NCBI GenBank assembly: GCA_036939755.1
Contig: JALLAZ010000025.1
Coordinates: forward strand, 1-52,797
Length of the DNA stretch: 52,797 nt
Reading direction: 5' to 3'
DNA from: Stephanodiscus triporus
Lineage: Eukaryota > Bacillariophyta > Thalassiosirophyceae > Thalassiosirales > Thalassiosiraceae
Shown: one piece after another, positions 41,279 to 52,786 of the stretch
How positions within the stretch are numbered: the stretch's first letter is position 1
How the letters are laid out: each line of letters begins with the position of its first letter
Position numbers and translations under genes: made by a program
The notes under the pieces: generated by a model
What the model saw: the letters and a program-made list of their open reading frames with translations, nothing else
The model's database searches: none
What the model was told of the DNA's origin: nothing

Positions 41279-41448
41279 GCGACAATGGCAATCAGGTTGT
41301 CCCCTCTTTGGAGGAGGCAGCGACACCAATCAAGTGGCGCCTTTGTTGGAGGAGACGGCAACGTCAATCAGGTTGGTGCCTTCGTTTGGCATGGCGGCAA
41401 CGCCGATCAAGTCGGAGTCTTTGTTCGGCATGGCGGCAACGTCATAAG
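41279..41448 (+). repeat. Degenerate minisatellite of about 39 bp
   Basis: Roughly four units, each GCAACGTCAATCAGGTTGGT-like followed by GCCTTCGTTTGGCATGGCG-like; the last two are closest. One + frame reads GGN-x-x-QVG-x-F repeats, but no start or gene context supports translation. Confidence 0.65.
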
Positions 41449-42189
41449 AGTTTGAGGCGGAAACGCCCATAGAGTCATCTTATTTGATGGAGGATGCAAA
41501 TATCCCATCATGGACGTTGAGACTGTTGAGCCCGCAGACGATGTGACGCACGTAGATAATTGGCAAGGAGGAGGGCGGTGACAACTGACAAGGATGCCCG
41601 ACGTCCTGAAGGAGCTGGAGGGGTGTCCTGCATAGCTAGATTTCCCGCGGGTGATGATGTTGCCATGGAAGGCGAGCATCGCCACACAGCCGTGATTGAT
41701 CTTGCCGAATCGGCTTCGAAGGCGACTTCCATCCCTCCTCCCATCAACAGCACAATTCAGCCAGCACCAGTGATGTGGTCAACGAATCAACCAATGAGAC
41801 GGTGAGAAGGGCCCCTGCCATCCGATTTTGGTGGATTCCTCCGACAAGTCCGCCGAGGACTTTTTTGAGGTGAGGCGCCAGGTGCTACTAGAAAGGTGCG
41901 TGAGAGATGTCGCGACGATAGGAAAGAAAGAATCGAAATAGGAAAGGAAGAGGCGTAATGAAAATAGTATCATATTCAGATCATTGTTTTCTATGAAATG
42001 CCGTTTCTTTCCTCTACGAAATCCATGCCAGAGGAGCTCCTGCGCCTCGCTGATATGCCATGCCAAAATACCCCCCGTGCAGCTTCTCCACCGAATCAAC
42101 GAGAAGTCTTAAACATCAACACCTAGGAAAGGATGGATCGTGCCTTTCGCTTATCATTTCGCAAATGCGTGGGTCGATTTGAACATCTT
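41449..42189. other. Intergenic region between CHD and TLD genes
   Basis: 740 bp with short open frames of no recognised content. 3' flanks of two convergent genes. Confidence 0.45.
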
Positions 42190-43284
42190 CTAGTACAGTG
42201 CGAAGGGCTCGGCATCAGTGAAGGGTACGTACTCTCCCTCGGCATACAACCCGTGATAGACCTTCAGTTCCTTAAGCTGGACCGCGGAGTCCCTACCGAA
42301 GAGGCTGTTCGTGCCATCCGGCAGCCTCTCGTAGTAAGACCCCAGCTTAGACCGCGCCAACTTCGGGTCCCTCTGATCCATCCGAATCACGAGGGCGTCT
42401 GGGGAGAATTGCGGCCCCGTCTCCGGCACGTCCATCTGCGCCAGTCCCGGACCTCCCACCTTCCTTAGCTTTATCCCAGGCGCGCCGGTACTCGAGTTCG
42501 CGTATCCTCCGCCAAGGACGAACAGGAACGCCGCGATGCTCCCCCTCGCCTCGCCGTATCCCACCCATCCCTTGGGATTGTACCCCCCGCACTTCAAACC
42601 CGATCGGGTGGTGCAAAGTACGATGGCACCTCCCTGTTTGTCAACCTTGGAGTGGAATGAGATCGGATCCCATCCGTCCCTGTTGGCGTCGTACGTCAGT
42701 CTCAATCTCCTCGATTCGAGGTTGGTATTCTTGAGGAGGGGACGCAATGTCGACATCTCGGTATCGTCGCCCTCCACGGGCGAGGCCCACTCGTCGAGGG
42801 TGGCGGGGTACTGTTCCGGGAAGCGATTCTGGCCGAAACGCGCCATGCTGAATTCATTCCGTAATGAAAAGTGCACGATGCAAGTTACAGATGTTGGGAC
42901 TCGTCAGGAAAAGAAGAAAAAAGAGGACATTCTCCTTCCTCACCCGAGTGGCGCCTCCTCCTTCTTGCCGAAGAAAAATCCAAATATCTTCTCGATCGGG
43001 TCGTCCTCGTCGTAATATCCCTCCCCCCCCGCCCTACCGTTAGTCACCGCCGTTCCCTCGTCGGCCTCTTCGGTGACGGCGGCGGTCTCGTCGACCACCT
43101 TCGGTTTGCCAAGGTTATTGAAGAAGTCGCCGAGGCGAAGCGACGAAGGAGAAGAAGAAGAAGAAGACGACGGCGGCGATTGGAGTCGTGGTCGCTGGAT
43201 GATGAGAGGACCACCGGAAGAGGGCGCGAAGGCGAGTGCCCTTTGGCCGAAAAGGATTGACGCCAGGGTTGCAAAAGCTAGCAT
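42190..43284 (-). CDS. Plastid-targeted TLD-like domain protein
   Basis: Exons 43284..42944 and 42847..42190 (intron GTGAGG...TTCAG, 96 nt) give 332 residues. The join reads KKEEAPLG-MARFGQNRFPEQ. Exon 1 begins MLAFATLASILFGQRALAFAPSS: a signal peptide with ALA|FAP, the diatom plastid motif (ASAFAP type), then a Ser/Pro transit region. Exon 2 has a TLDc-like fold: RLRLTYDANRDGWDPISFHSKVD, then GGAIVLCTTRSGLKCGGYNP and GSIAAFLFVLG. TLDc proteins protect against oxidative stress or bind the V-ATPase in other eukaryotes; a plastid version is of unknown role. Starting at the exon 2 Met would lose the presequence. Family call is by pattern only. Confidence 0.75.
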
Positions 43285-43736
43285 GATTTGGTACCGATCA
43301 GTAAGGCTGCGTGGGGAAAGTCAAACACCATGCATGGTCGCATGCATAATCCATTTTTGTGGTATTTTAGGTGCTAACTAAGAAGAGTAAGTCTCTGATT
43401 TTTTGGCGGGGACTGAAAATACGGCCAGACGTGTTTCTCACAACATCTCTGTTGACTGTTGACGGATTTTTTATGTCGCCAATTTTTTCTTTTTTCTCAC
43501 AAAATGAGAAGCGGATTTTCTACAGCCAGACGTGTTTCTTCTTTCTTCCCGAGACTCTAATATTTCCTCTAAGAGGTGTGTAGGAGTAGAGTATCGTAGT
43601 AGATAGGTTAGGTACCATACTATCATCTCTATGGAACGCAGCATGCAACAAACACGATCAATGAGAGCAATATTATTCATACCAACCTCTAACCGAACCC
43701 ACTAATTATTACTAGCAACAATCATCATCATCATCA
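43285..43736. promoter_or_regulatory. Divergent intergenic region, TLD / kinase
   Basis: 452 bp with a repeated phrase: CCAGACGTGTTTCT occurs near 43425 and again near 43527, about 100 bp apart, with related TTTTTT and GCCGAT-like flanks. Promoters inferred from arrangement. Confidence 0.45.
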
Positions 43737-45675
43737 ATGGAAGTCGAAGACACCACCACCACCACCACGGCACCCCAAATTATAAGCAGTGGAAAGGAGG
43801 ATGAAAGCCTGGACGAAACGTCCCGTACTCTCCACGAGCCTCGACAAACAACGACCAACGGCGACGACTACACCGGCGTCGTCGCGGAGAAGACGGCACC
43901 AGTGATCCCCGCCAGTGGTGGTTTCGCCGCCTCCCTCAATTTAGACAAGCGCGTCGCCGAGATAGCCCTCAGGGCGTACCACCGGGCGTCCGAGAACAGC
44001 GCGGTCCTATCCCGCGCCAGTCTCGGTGAGATCGCCGTTGTGCGGTTTGACGAGTTGGAGATCGGCAAATTCCTTGGAAAGGGATCGTTCAGCGACGTGC
44101 AGTGAGTTTACCTGCTCCATATTGTTTTGCCTGTCGCATCCTATCGCGCTGTCGACTTGCGAACCTTTGTCCTGATCTTGCATCTCCCTCCACTCCTAAT
44201 CCTCGCAAATATTTTTGCAGCGAGATAACGAAAATCACCGCAATAACAAAAATCACCGCCGCCGACGACCGTGCGGACAAAGGCGAGCGAAGAGAGTCCT
44301 TCGATTCCGCCTTGAGCGCGCGCACCCTCATCACCAGGCACCACAAACGAGGCACCAGCGACTGTAGGTACGCCGTCAAGTTCCTGAGGGAGGACGTTCG
44401 CAACGCCCCGGACAAGTACGTGATGGGCACGACCGACCTCGTCATAGAGGGGATGTTCCTCGCGAGTATCGCGCATCCAAACATCATCAAGGTACGGGGA
44501 TTTCCCATGGGGGGCGTGATGAGCCTGTGCGACGAGGGGAGGTTCAACCGAAACGGGTACTTCCTAGTCCTCGACCGACTGTACAACACGCTGAGCGATC
44601 AGATATACAAGGTTTGGACGGAGGATCACGTAATTACGATTGAGAAGAAATTCGGCTTCATAACCCCGAACAATAGAAAGAAGGAGAGAGATAAGAATCT
44701 CGCAGAGCGTTTGAAGGTAGCGTTCGACATTTCGGCGGCTTTGAAGTACCTGCATTCAAAGAATATATTGTATCGCGATTTGAAGCCGGAAAATCTCGGT
44801 GAGTCCATCATTTTCTCCCCCCAAAGAGTCTGATTCCATCACACACACACACCCCCAAAGAGTCCTCGCCTTAGTTTCACAATCCCATACATAAATGCTG
44901 TTCTCTAAATCATGCAACTGTGTCTTCCATCACTCCTCAATCTCAGGCTTCGATGGTGAGTGGCTGAAAAAAATTCCCGATGTGTTGATGTTTTTTCTCT
45001 GTCCGTTCGAAATCGAATTAACCCGATGTTGTGCCAACCATCCACGACGATGTGCATGAATACTTCTTCGCTGGATCCATGGGACAGTACGAGGCGACAT
45101 CAAATTGTTCGACTTGGGGTTGGTGAAAGAACTTCAACGGGGTGAGATGGACAAGGATGGCAATTACTTGCTCTCGATGGCCGGCACTCCCAGATATATG
45201 GCTCCCGAGGTTGGTCTTTACAAACCGTATAACCTGTGAGTGATTTTCTTGTTTTTTTTTTTCCTGCACAAAATAAGTGTTGGGATGACGAAATTTAACT
45301 CATTGAGGTGTTTTGTTTGTTGCTTTTCGCGGTTCCCTTTTCACATGCAGCTCCGCCGATGTCTACTCAATCAGCATGCTCTTGTGGGAAATTTTGACAC
45401 TCGATAAGCCATTCTCGAACTTTTCATATTCCATGCTGAAGAGACAAATCTTCATAGAGGGAGACAGGCCGTGCATGAAGAAGGTGTTTAACAAAAACAT
45501 GGCGAGATTGATCTCCTCGGGATGGCATCAAAATCCCGCGCACCGTCCCACCATGGATGAGGTCTACGAGAAGTTGAAGAGTGAGTACATAAAACTCTCA
45601 CCCACCGTAACGGAGGGGGAGGTTACGCATACCCGACGGAGGTCAACGTTCGTGGTGGTGAATAGAAAAAAATAA
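43737..45675 (+). CDS. Protein kinase with a 9-nt microexon
   Basis: Exons 43737..44101, 44221..44798, 44947..44955, 45088..45235 and 45351..45675 give 474 residues. Catalytic parts: Gly-loop LGKGSFSDV (about 113-121), Lys175 in YAVKFL after a long insert, YRDLKPENL (306-314, HRD with Tyr for His), DLG at Asp326 in place of DFG, GTPRYMAPE, then DVYSISMLLWEILT and a final HRPTMDEV block. The 9-nt exon GCTTCGATG supplies Gly-Phe-Asp so that the loop reads PENLGFDVRGDIKLFDLG, the pattern of a stramenopile Ser/Thr kinase family. Skipping it would delete three residues but keep the frame. The N-terminal 100 residues are Thr-rich. Substrate and pathway are unknown. Confidence 0.88.
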
Positions 45676-45749
45676 TCATGAGCCGTTGTCATTGCACATC
45701 GTAATCTCAGCTTAAATTAATACATAGTCTTATGCAGCTGCGATGAAAT

Positions 45750-48700
45750 TTACTTGGAAGTCAATGGGCGATGGCCCAACCACGACGGCGGGCAGATCCA
45801 TTCATTCGCTTTCATATACTTTAGTATTGCACGACTCGGTCCATCACCGCCAATATCATTCAAGGCCATCATCATATCCGCTTTCTCTAAATTTTCACGA
45901 GCCTCCTTCCAGTGTCCACCCAAATAATCATCCACACCCTTTTCGAAAATCTTCCAAAACATTGGACTAGCCAAGCATCGCAGCTGGATGAGGTCTGGAT
46001 CACACATCCATATTGAGGTGTCATAGTTTTCCGCTTGGCGTGTAAGAAGTTCCTGCAACGTCAGGGCGCTGAATTTGGGTGCGCGTAGTTGAGGGAATAC
46101 CTGGTTTTGGAATGTATCATATGTGTAAATCGGCATGGGAACGTTGCTTCCTTTTACTGTGACAACGTCGATTTTTCTGCACTGCTTTTGTGCAGGTTCT
46201 GAAAGCAGCTGTATGAGTTGCAGTGTATCAAGGAGGGGCAATGATTCTCAGTGCAGGCTCACTTCCAAGATCAGGTCAGTGAGAACTATAGTAGGTCGAA
46301 GGACTAACCTTGTGAAAGCTCCTTGTCATGAGTAAAGATACCCCAAATTGCCTCGTCGCCACTTCCATCCGAGCCGCCATGTTGACATGAGGCGATAAAT
46401 ATGTAGCGTCCACTTTTTGCAGGGACCCGACTGCTCCCTCAATAGCCCATCCCGCGTGAAGGCCAAAACCCATTCTGATCAAAAATCCATTTTCTTTTCC
46501 CATTGATAACCGTTTATCATCACGATACGCCAACAATTGTACGTCACGGTTAATCTCGATAATTACCTTTAAGAATCCGATGAGGGCCTTGTCAGAGAGT
46601 ATGTCGAGGCCTGGGGTTTAATAGTTTCCATCAAGATTGATGAGATACATATTCAGGGGTTGGAGGGAGTACATCCTTATCTCTTTGTGGCTTACCTGGT
46701 ATTCTGCTAAGATCAATCACACCACGTTTTACTGCCTTAGCGTACGAACCTGCACTGGCAATCCGTTCTGAGTCGGAATCATCACTCTTAGTACTCCTCT
46801 CGCTGTTCCTTCTCTCGGTGCTCCTTCGTACAATGCCATTATAGTCGGCAAGTGCATTCTCATCTCCAATACGCCAGACCATGAGAAACGAATTTCCCAA
46901 ATTCTTATTACAGGTCCCCCCCCAACGTGTTACCTGATCGTGTACAATCCTTGCAACGCTATTGATAAATGTCATGATCTCGTCTTCCAATATTTCAGTT
47001 ACCCTGTCAAAGGAATGTATGTCACAAAAACCGAACAAGGCATATACGCGTTTGCCGGGTATCATAGGGTTCAAGCAGGCGCTTCCATTGCCCTCCACTG
47101 CCATATTTGAGGAAATTATTTCTGCCCCTGCTACGCCGAATCCAACTCGCAGCAGCGCCGTTATTTTCTCTATTGCTAGCTGCACAATGTGCGTCTCGTA
47201 GTCACCTGTTCCTGGCATGGACTTGAAGTCGAAATCTTCGAGCGGATCTGCGGCGACCTTGTTGACGATTGACATCATATTCTCGATCGGAGCAAGAACG
47301 ATACGCTGGGCGTCTCCGGTAACTTGACGAGACAATACAACCAACATTATCATCACAAATATGAGTAAGCCTATGCTAAAAATCGATTGCTGATCGATGA
47401 ACGGTTTCATATTGAACGAAGCCGAGATATAATACTCTTGACCGTCCACCGTAATTGGATCCGTTGATATTGTCCGCAGTGCATCATCTCTTATTCTTCC
47501 TATTATGTCCTCATTGGAGAAGTTGATAGGAACAATTCCTTCACAACGCGGCGGTGATACTTCCAGAGCAACTAAGAAAGGTTGATCTCCTCCGAGCTGA
47601 TCCATGAATGATCGAAAGTTATTTACAGATCTTCCAATATAGTCACAATCAACCGCAGCCTTGACATTGAGTTCATGAAGAAAAACAGTTGCTTCTTTTT
47701 CATCATCGACAGGAGATGAGTATGTCAGCAAGGGAACGAAGCAAAGCATCAGCATAACCCCGACGATCACTCGACGTGTGATTATGTCAGACAGTTCTGC
47801 ACCAACTTTACTCTGCTGCTGGAGACCTGACTTTTCCAAGTGTTCTTGAATTTCATCTCGACTGAAGTGACCTGAGTCGGCCAGATTTTTGATATAATCA
47901 AGTTGCTGCTTTTCTTTGAAGTCGGTTTAAATTCAATTGGAGGATAATTGGTAAAAAGAATACTTGACACCACGAACAAAAGCAGATCTAACAGACATCC
48001 TTACCTCGCGATCGCTGAGATGTAACTTTGTATAGCTTCGCGAAACGAACAACCCAAACCATCCGTAAGACACAGCTAGATGCTTTGTCGCCTTAAAACA
48101 CACAAATATACGTAAAAGATTGGCTTTGAAATATGAAGTCTCTGTGGGCAGGAGATAGGGATATTAACCTCACCTAGACTGTCCAAAATACTGTCCACAT
48201 TTCCACCACCAGACGCAAGCCAGCCAACATCTGGCACCATTGAGAGTACGGCGAACAAATCTAGCCAAAAGAAGAAGCTAAAAGCGTAGCCCTTCACCTT
48301 GAACATGCCTTTCGAGAAATCGCTTTTTGCCATGAAATACAGCACCATCTCGAGGATAAACAAAATGAATGATATGTTGAAGAAAAACTGGAACCCACTA
48401 TCTGTGGAAGGGGGGAAGAATAGTATCCTAACATCGTCGCCAAATAAGACGAATATTGACACGGCCATCATGAGATCATCGAACTGTTACAGAGTTAAAA
48501 CAAATGCGTGAGTGAATAGACAGCGTAATGCCATAGGATACTTGTAATCGAATAATATCTCACCGATATCCTCAATTGAGCATTGTCAATAAACCAACGG
48601 ACCGCCTTCGCCGCTCGTTTGAGGAGGAGGACCATCCATGATCGCCTATTGAGCTTTTCCCTCTGGATCAATTCCTGCAGAGTTCGCCTCCGTGTACCCG

Positions 48701-48782
48701 TGTGCGTTGCGAGGAGCTCCTCCCTCGACAGCAGGCCGGGGTCGTACCCGACAGTCCTCATGGGCGAGATCTTGATACTCAT
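45750..48782 (-). CDS. Voltage-sensor / class III nucleotide cyclase fusion
   Basis: Exons 48782..48564, 48483..48174, 48091..48005, 47913..46696, 46610..46309 and 46208..45750 give 864 residues, phase-consistent throughout. Residues about 74-200 form an ion-channel-like four-helix module whose last helix VLRMVWVVRFAKLYK has Arg186, Arg192, Lys195, Lys198, like S4. No pore or selectivity filter follows. Instead there is a helix (IVGVMLMLCFVPLL), an extracellular sensor-like region, a second helix (IGLLIFVMIMLVVL) and a class III cyclase: FGFCDIHSFDRV with metal ligand Asp503, then GLHAGWAIEGAVGS and NMAARM (catalytic Asn and Arg). Where the second metal Asp is expected (G-D), the protein has Gly-Asn546 (KNLGNSF), so ATP/GTP cyclisation may be weak or lost. 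Confidence 0.85.
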
Positions 48783-48942
48783 ATGATTACAATATTATTT
48801 ACCCGTCCCGATTAACTCCCCGTCTTGTGTTTTTAGTTTTTTATCGTCGGAATTTTCCTGCGCATTTTGGGGGCAAACTTCAACTTGCGCGCAGGGCAAG
48901 ACGTTGAAATTTGCGGCGACAAAACACTCCCAGACAAATGCG

Positions 48943-51479
48943 TCACAATTCGTCCTTGACCTCACTATGACTACTACTGCTGACGCTACCAAGCCTGTTC
49001 TTCTTCTCATCCTCCGCAATTACCGCCCGAATTCTCGTCATGTATTTTTGATACCTCGCCCCCGCTTCTTTCTTCCTCTTGTCGTCGCCGACGCTGTTGT
49101 CGGACAGGACCACCTTCCAGTATTTCTGCCACATGTTCATCGCCTGTCCCATCGTGAACTGACACTGTAACGATTCCACCAGCTCTTCCTCGAAGGGTAT
49201 GTACTTGCCCTGTTGGATGTAAACGTGGGCGTACTGATAATGTACGTCGCAATATGTTGGATCTATCGTTTGGGCCGTGCTTATGAGTGACCTGTGAGGA
49301 AATGACATAAAGATGGGCGGCAATCGTGAGTGGGAAGTTATCCGAGCCAAAATGAAAATACAAGCGATGTAACCGAGCGATCGAAAATCTATATCTCTTA
49401 CAGCGCCCTCTCCAAATCCAGCATATGCGGGACCAATCCAGAGTAAATTTTACTCATCTCCAGATTCGACTTGATACTACGCGGACACGCCCTCAGGCTG
49501 CTCTCCAACAGAGTCATGCTGTCCATCCATTCCGACGCTCGGCGATGCGTCCGACCGGCGAGGTTGCACACGCACAGGACGTAAAGGAAGAATATAGCGA
49601 GACAAGTAATTTTTTTCGTCGTCGTTGTCGTGCTTGTCGCGGTCGCAGACCGCCGCCTCCTCGACGAAACGCGATTCGTCCCAAAGTGGCCCCCAACTTT
49701 GTCTTCGCTGTCGTCGTCATCGGAGGGATCCTCCTCCTCCATCGTCTCGTCGTTAACATCGCCGTCGCGGCCGCCCGCGAGGCATACCGCGAACGCGCGT
49801 CCGGCGAGGATGCACGTGCCGAATGTGCTCGGGACAACGATGCGATCGGACACGAAGGTTCCGACCTTGAGTATCCCCGCTATCGGGAACAGAGTCGCCA
49901 TCCACGATAGGAACGCCAGGCAAGGCAGGACCCGCCCGGTCCGTCCCGCCCGGCCGCCGCCGACGCGCCACGACAGGGCCGACGCCGTCGCGAGGAGGAG
50001 GACGACGACGATCGACGCCGGCAGCGCCATCCTGACGTCGAACGGACGGCCGACGCGTATCTCCGGTATGCAATCGTATCCGTACTCGTGACTGTATCCC
50101 ACGACCTCGACACCGAACGCCTTCATGACGTGCAGTCCGATAACGTACGAGTAATTAACGATCCGGACGATGGCCGTCCACCGCCGTTTGGACACGTTGT
50201 CGTAGAACGGATTCTCGGCCGGTCGGATGAGTCCGTCGGGTATCGACAGGGAGTCGTTCTTTATTCGATAGAATAGGTACAACGCGGACGCGAGGAGTAG
50301 GAGGATGTACCTCGGCAGGAGTTCGATCGCGGTCCTGATCAGGACGGCGGAATCCTTTTCCGGATGCGTCGTCGTCATCGTCGTCGTCATCTCCCCTTCG
50401 AATGACGACCTCGAGGCGACGGCGTCAGAGGCGCCATTCCGCCTCTTTCCCCTCCTTCTCCTTCTCCTCTCCTCCTCCGCCGTCCTTGTCGTCGTCGTCG
50501 TCGTCGTCGTCTTCGTCTTCGTATACGACGACATCGATAGCTCGCGATATCTTATCGCCGTCATCGTCGCGATCACCGCGGGATATTGGAATATTGCCGT
50601 CTCGCACGATAGCAGTCCCAAGACGACCAGGGCGAATACGGCCGGGAAAGGCGTGGCGGGATCCGCGATCGTTATCGAGGAGAGCAACGCGAGCAAGTGC
50701 GGCCTATTCGCGGCGTTCGCGACCACCTCGACGTGGGAGGGGTGGACCGCGAATAGCAGCTGGGACGCGTAAGCGGTAGTAGTATGCGACGGCAGGTGGA
50801 GGCGAGGGCCGTCGTCGTCGTCGTCGTCGTAGTCGTCGTAGTCGTCGTGAGGGCGGCGGAAGAATAGGAGTGTCGACACGATCCCCACGAGCCTCACGAT
50901 CGCCGCGTGGATGCAAACGTTGACGAGACGATGGACGAATAGCTCCGACGCGAGACGATGGCGGGACGACGGATCGTCGCCATCGTCGTCGACGAGCAGA
51001 TATCCGCACATCCTCGCCAGCCTCATTATCGTCCGCCTGCCGATCGTCCCCCCCCTGCCGAATCGGAACGACCACACCGACGCCGGTCTCCACGACTTGT
51101 GCGAATTGGCAGAGGGGAGCGGACGTCCCCAGTAATCGTTACGCCACGCATCGGTCCAGGACGGACGACGGCTGCGACGGCCGTCGTCGTTGTCGTTGTC
51201 GTGTTCATAGTCGTACCGCGGCGGATTGACGTCGAGGTTGTCGGTCGACGTCAGGTGTATCTCGTCGAGCTGCGGTCTAGGGTCGGTTATCAGGATATAC
51301 CTCTTCGTCCTCGTCCTCGACCGATGGGACGGCTCGGAAGACGGGGTGGGTGCCGACGTGAGAGGATGGAGATATATCCCGAGGGAAAGGAGTTGGATGA
51401 GGATCGGGGGGAGGGCGGTCGCGAACAGGGATAGGATGCGACCACGCCTCATCGTCGTCTTCGTGTTTGTTACTATCAT
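48943..51479 (-). CDS. TMTC-type O-mannosyltransferase with TPR end
   Basis: Exons 51479..49402 and 49291..48943 (intron GTAAGA...CACAG, 110 nt) give 808 residues. WRNDYWGRPLPSANSHKSW, continuing RPASVWSFR (residues 112-139), is the TMTC/DUF1736 loop, and FAVHPSHVEVVANAANRPHL the second conserved loop after a LVNVCIHAA helix. TMTC proteins are multi-pass ER enzymes that put mannose from dolichol-phosphate on Ser/Thr of target proteins. About ten hydrophobic helices are separated by long Asp, Thr and Arg-rich inserts encoded by triplet repeats. Exon 2 reads TIDPTYCDVHYQYAHVYIQQGK, a TPR-like repeat, so the usual C-terminal TPR array is short here. Location and acceptors are inferred from animal homologues. 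Confidence 0.8.
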
Positions 51480-51768
51480 CTACGCCGACCGAGAAGAGAG
51501 CACGAGTGTGCCAGATCACGGTCAGACGTCGTTGGTTTGAATTCCTCTGTAGAAAGTATCGTATCGGTCAGTAACCAGCACTATGGGGAAAAAAGACGAT
51601 GAGGAGGTTGAGGGAAACTGAAACACTAGTTACTAAGTTACAAAAAACATAGATGCAAAGTAAGAAATTGTTACTAGAAGTATTACAAAGTTTCTATGCT
51701 CGTGATGTTGCTAATATGAATACTCGCTCTATCTGCTGTCGCTGGGGTAGGGTGCACCGCCACCACTC
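51480..51768. other. Intergenic region
   Basis: 5' flank of the TMTC gene. Only short frames without recognised content; poly-A/T rich near 51630-51720. Confidence 0.4.
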
Positions 51769-51774
51769 CTACCT

Positions 51775-51809
<35 letters not shown>

Positions 51810-52786
51810 TTCGCCACCTCCTCCGCGATCCGCCTCCGCGATCCGCCTCCGCTCTATCCAAAAACCCAAAGTCCACAAAGTCGGTGTTTGTCGGCTGGGC
51901 CGTGAGGCCATGGCGATCGTTTGCAACCTTCAGGGTGCAGACGTACATGCAGTTGAACTGCATGTGCGTCTTCTTGCCCTCGAGGGTCGCCTTCTGATTG
52001 GTGGGGGGGATGTGGAACATTTTTATCTTCGGATTCCCCGTGCACTCCACGTCCAGCTGGATGAGCTGGGTGGTGCCACGATGGTATCCGTCAATGGCAC
52101 AGACCCCAGCGGACATCATGAGTTGCATGGTGTCGCTGTAGGCAATCAAGCGCGAGGAGTTGCGCTCGATGCCTTGGACGGAGGGCTTGGAGGTGGCTGT
52201 ACAGCCTCTCGTCCGACTTCAATTCTTGGATGATCAGCATCTCCCCCCCGGGAAGGAGGGTGACTTGAGGCAGCGCGCCCTTTGGGGGTATGCTGCCCTC
52301 GTGGAGGATGACATCAATCTTGTTCTTTGATCCCTGGGCGTAGGGATTGACAGTGAAGCCGCTGAGCGCGTTGGCGGCTTGGAGCGCTGCTTCTTGGTGG
52401 GGGTGGGGTTGACTTCAAGAACCTCCCCCGTTGTCTTCTTGCCCGCCTTCTTGTTGGCAGCGACAGTCTTTGCAGCATCGTCTTGGGTGTCAATGTTGTT
52501 GTCTGTGGCTGTGTCGATGTCGTCTGTGGCTGCGTCGATGTCGTCTGTGGCGGCGTCTTGGTCTTCGTCGGTGGTAGAGTCCTCTTCGTTGCCGTCATCG
52601 TCGACTGGTTTTCATCCTAGCTGCATGGCAATTTGTCAGCCGTGCTTGGGGGGGGAAGTTTTGCATTAGTTCTTGCGTAAAAGAGGGGGACAATATCAGC
52701 ATGGGCTGGGGGCTCTGCTCTGCAAAATGGGTAAAGCTTGCCAGCACAACACAAAACACAACCACACAACACACAACAACCAACAT
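51769..52786 (-). pseudogene. Frame-disrupted secreted or anchored protein, unknown family
   Basis: A protein-like product is spread over three reading frames. From the ATG at 52786 come a hydrophobic signal or anchor (MLVVVCCVVVFCVVLASF) and about 60 residues ending in TGA at 52595. A second frame gives an Asp/Thr-rich linker (DEDQDAATDDIDAATDD) with repeated GACATCGACGCAGCCACA units. A third, from about 52400 to 52205, gives EAALQAANALSGFTVNPY, then ILHEGSIPPKGALP and LLPGGEMLIIQELKSDER. A fourth, to about 51800, gives GIERNSSRLIAYSDTMQL, then GYHRGTTQLIQLDVECTG. Shifts sit near C-rich DNA at about 52396-52411 and near 52193-52212. The segments look like one protein, so either an old gene with two indels or sequence errors. 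Family not recognised. Confidence 0.5.
51772..51812. repeat. CCG trinucleotide repeat
   Basis: About eleven CCG/GCC triplets in a row at the 3' end of the disrupted locus, read as poly-Arg on the - strand. Probably a microsatellite that has extended past the original stop. Confidence 0.75.

Noticed and set aside
41279..41448. Curlin-like GN-x-x-QVG repeat protein
   Set aside because: The pattern is in one frame of a degenerate minisatellite with no ATG, signal peptide or gene context.
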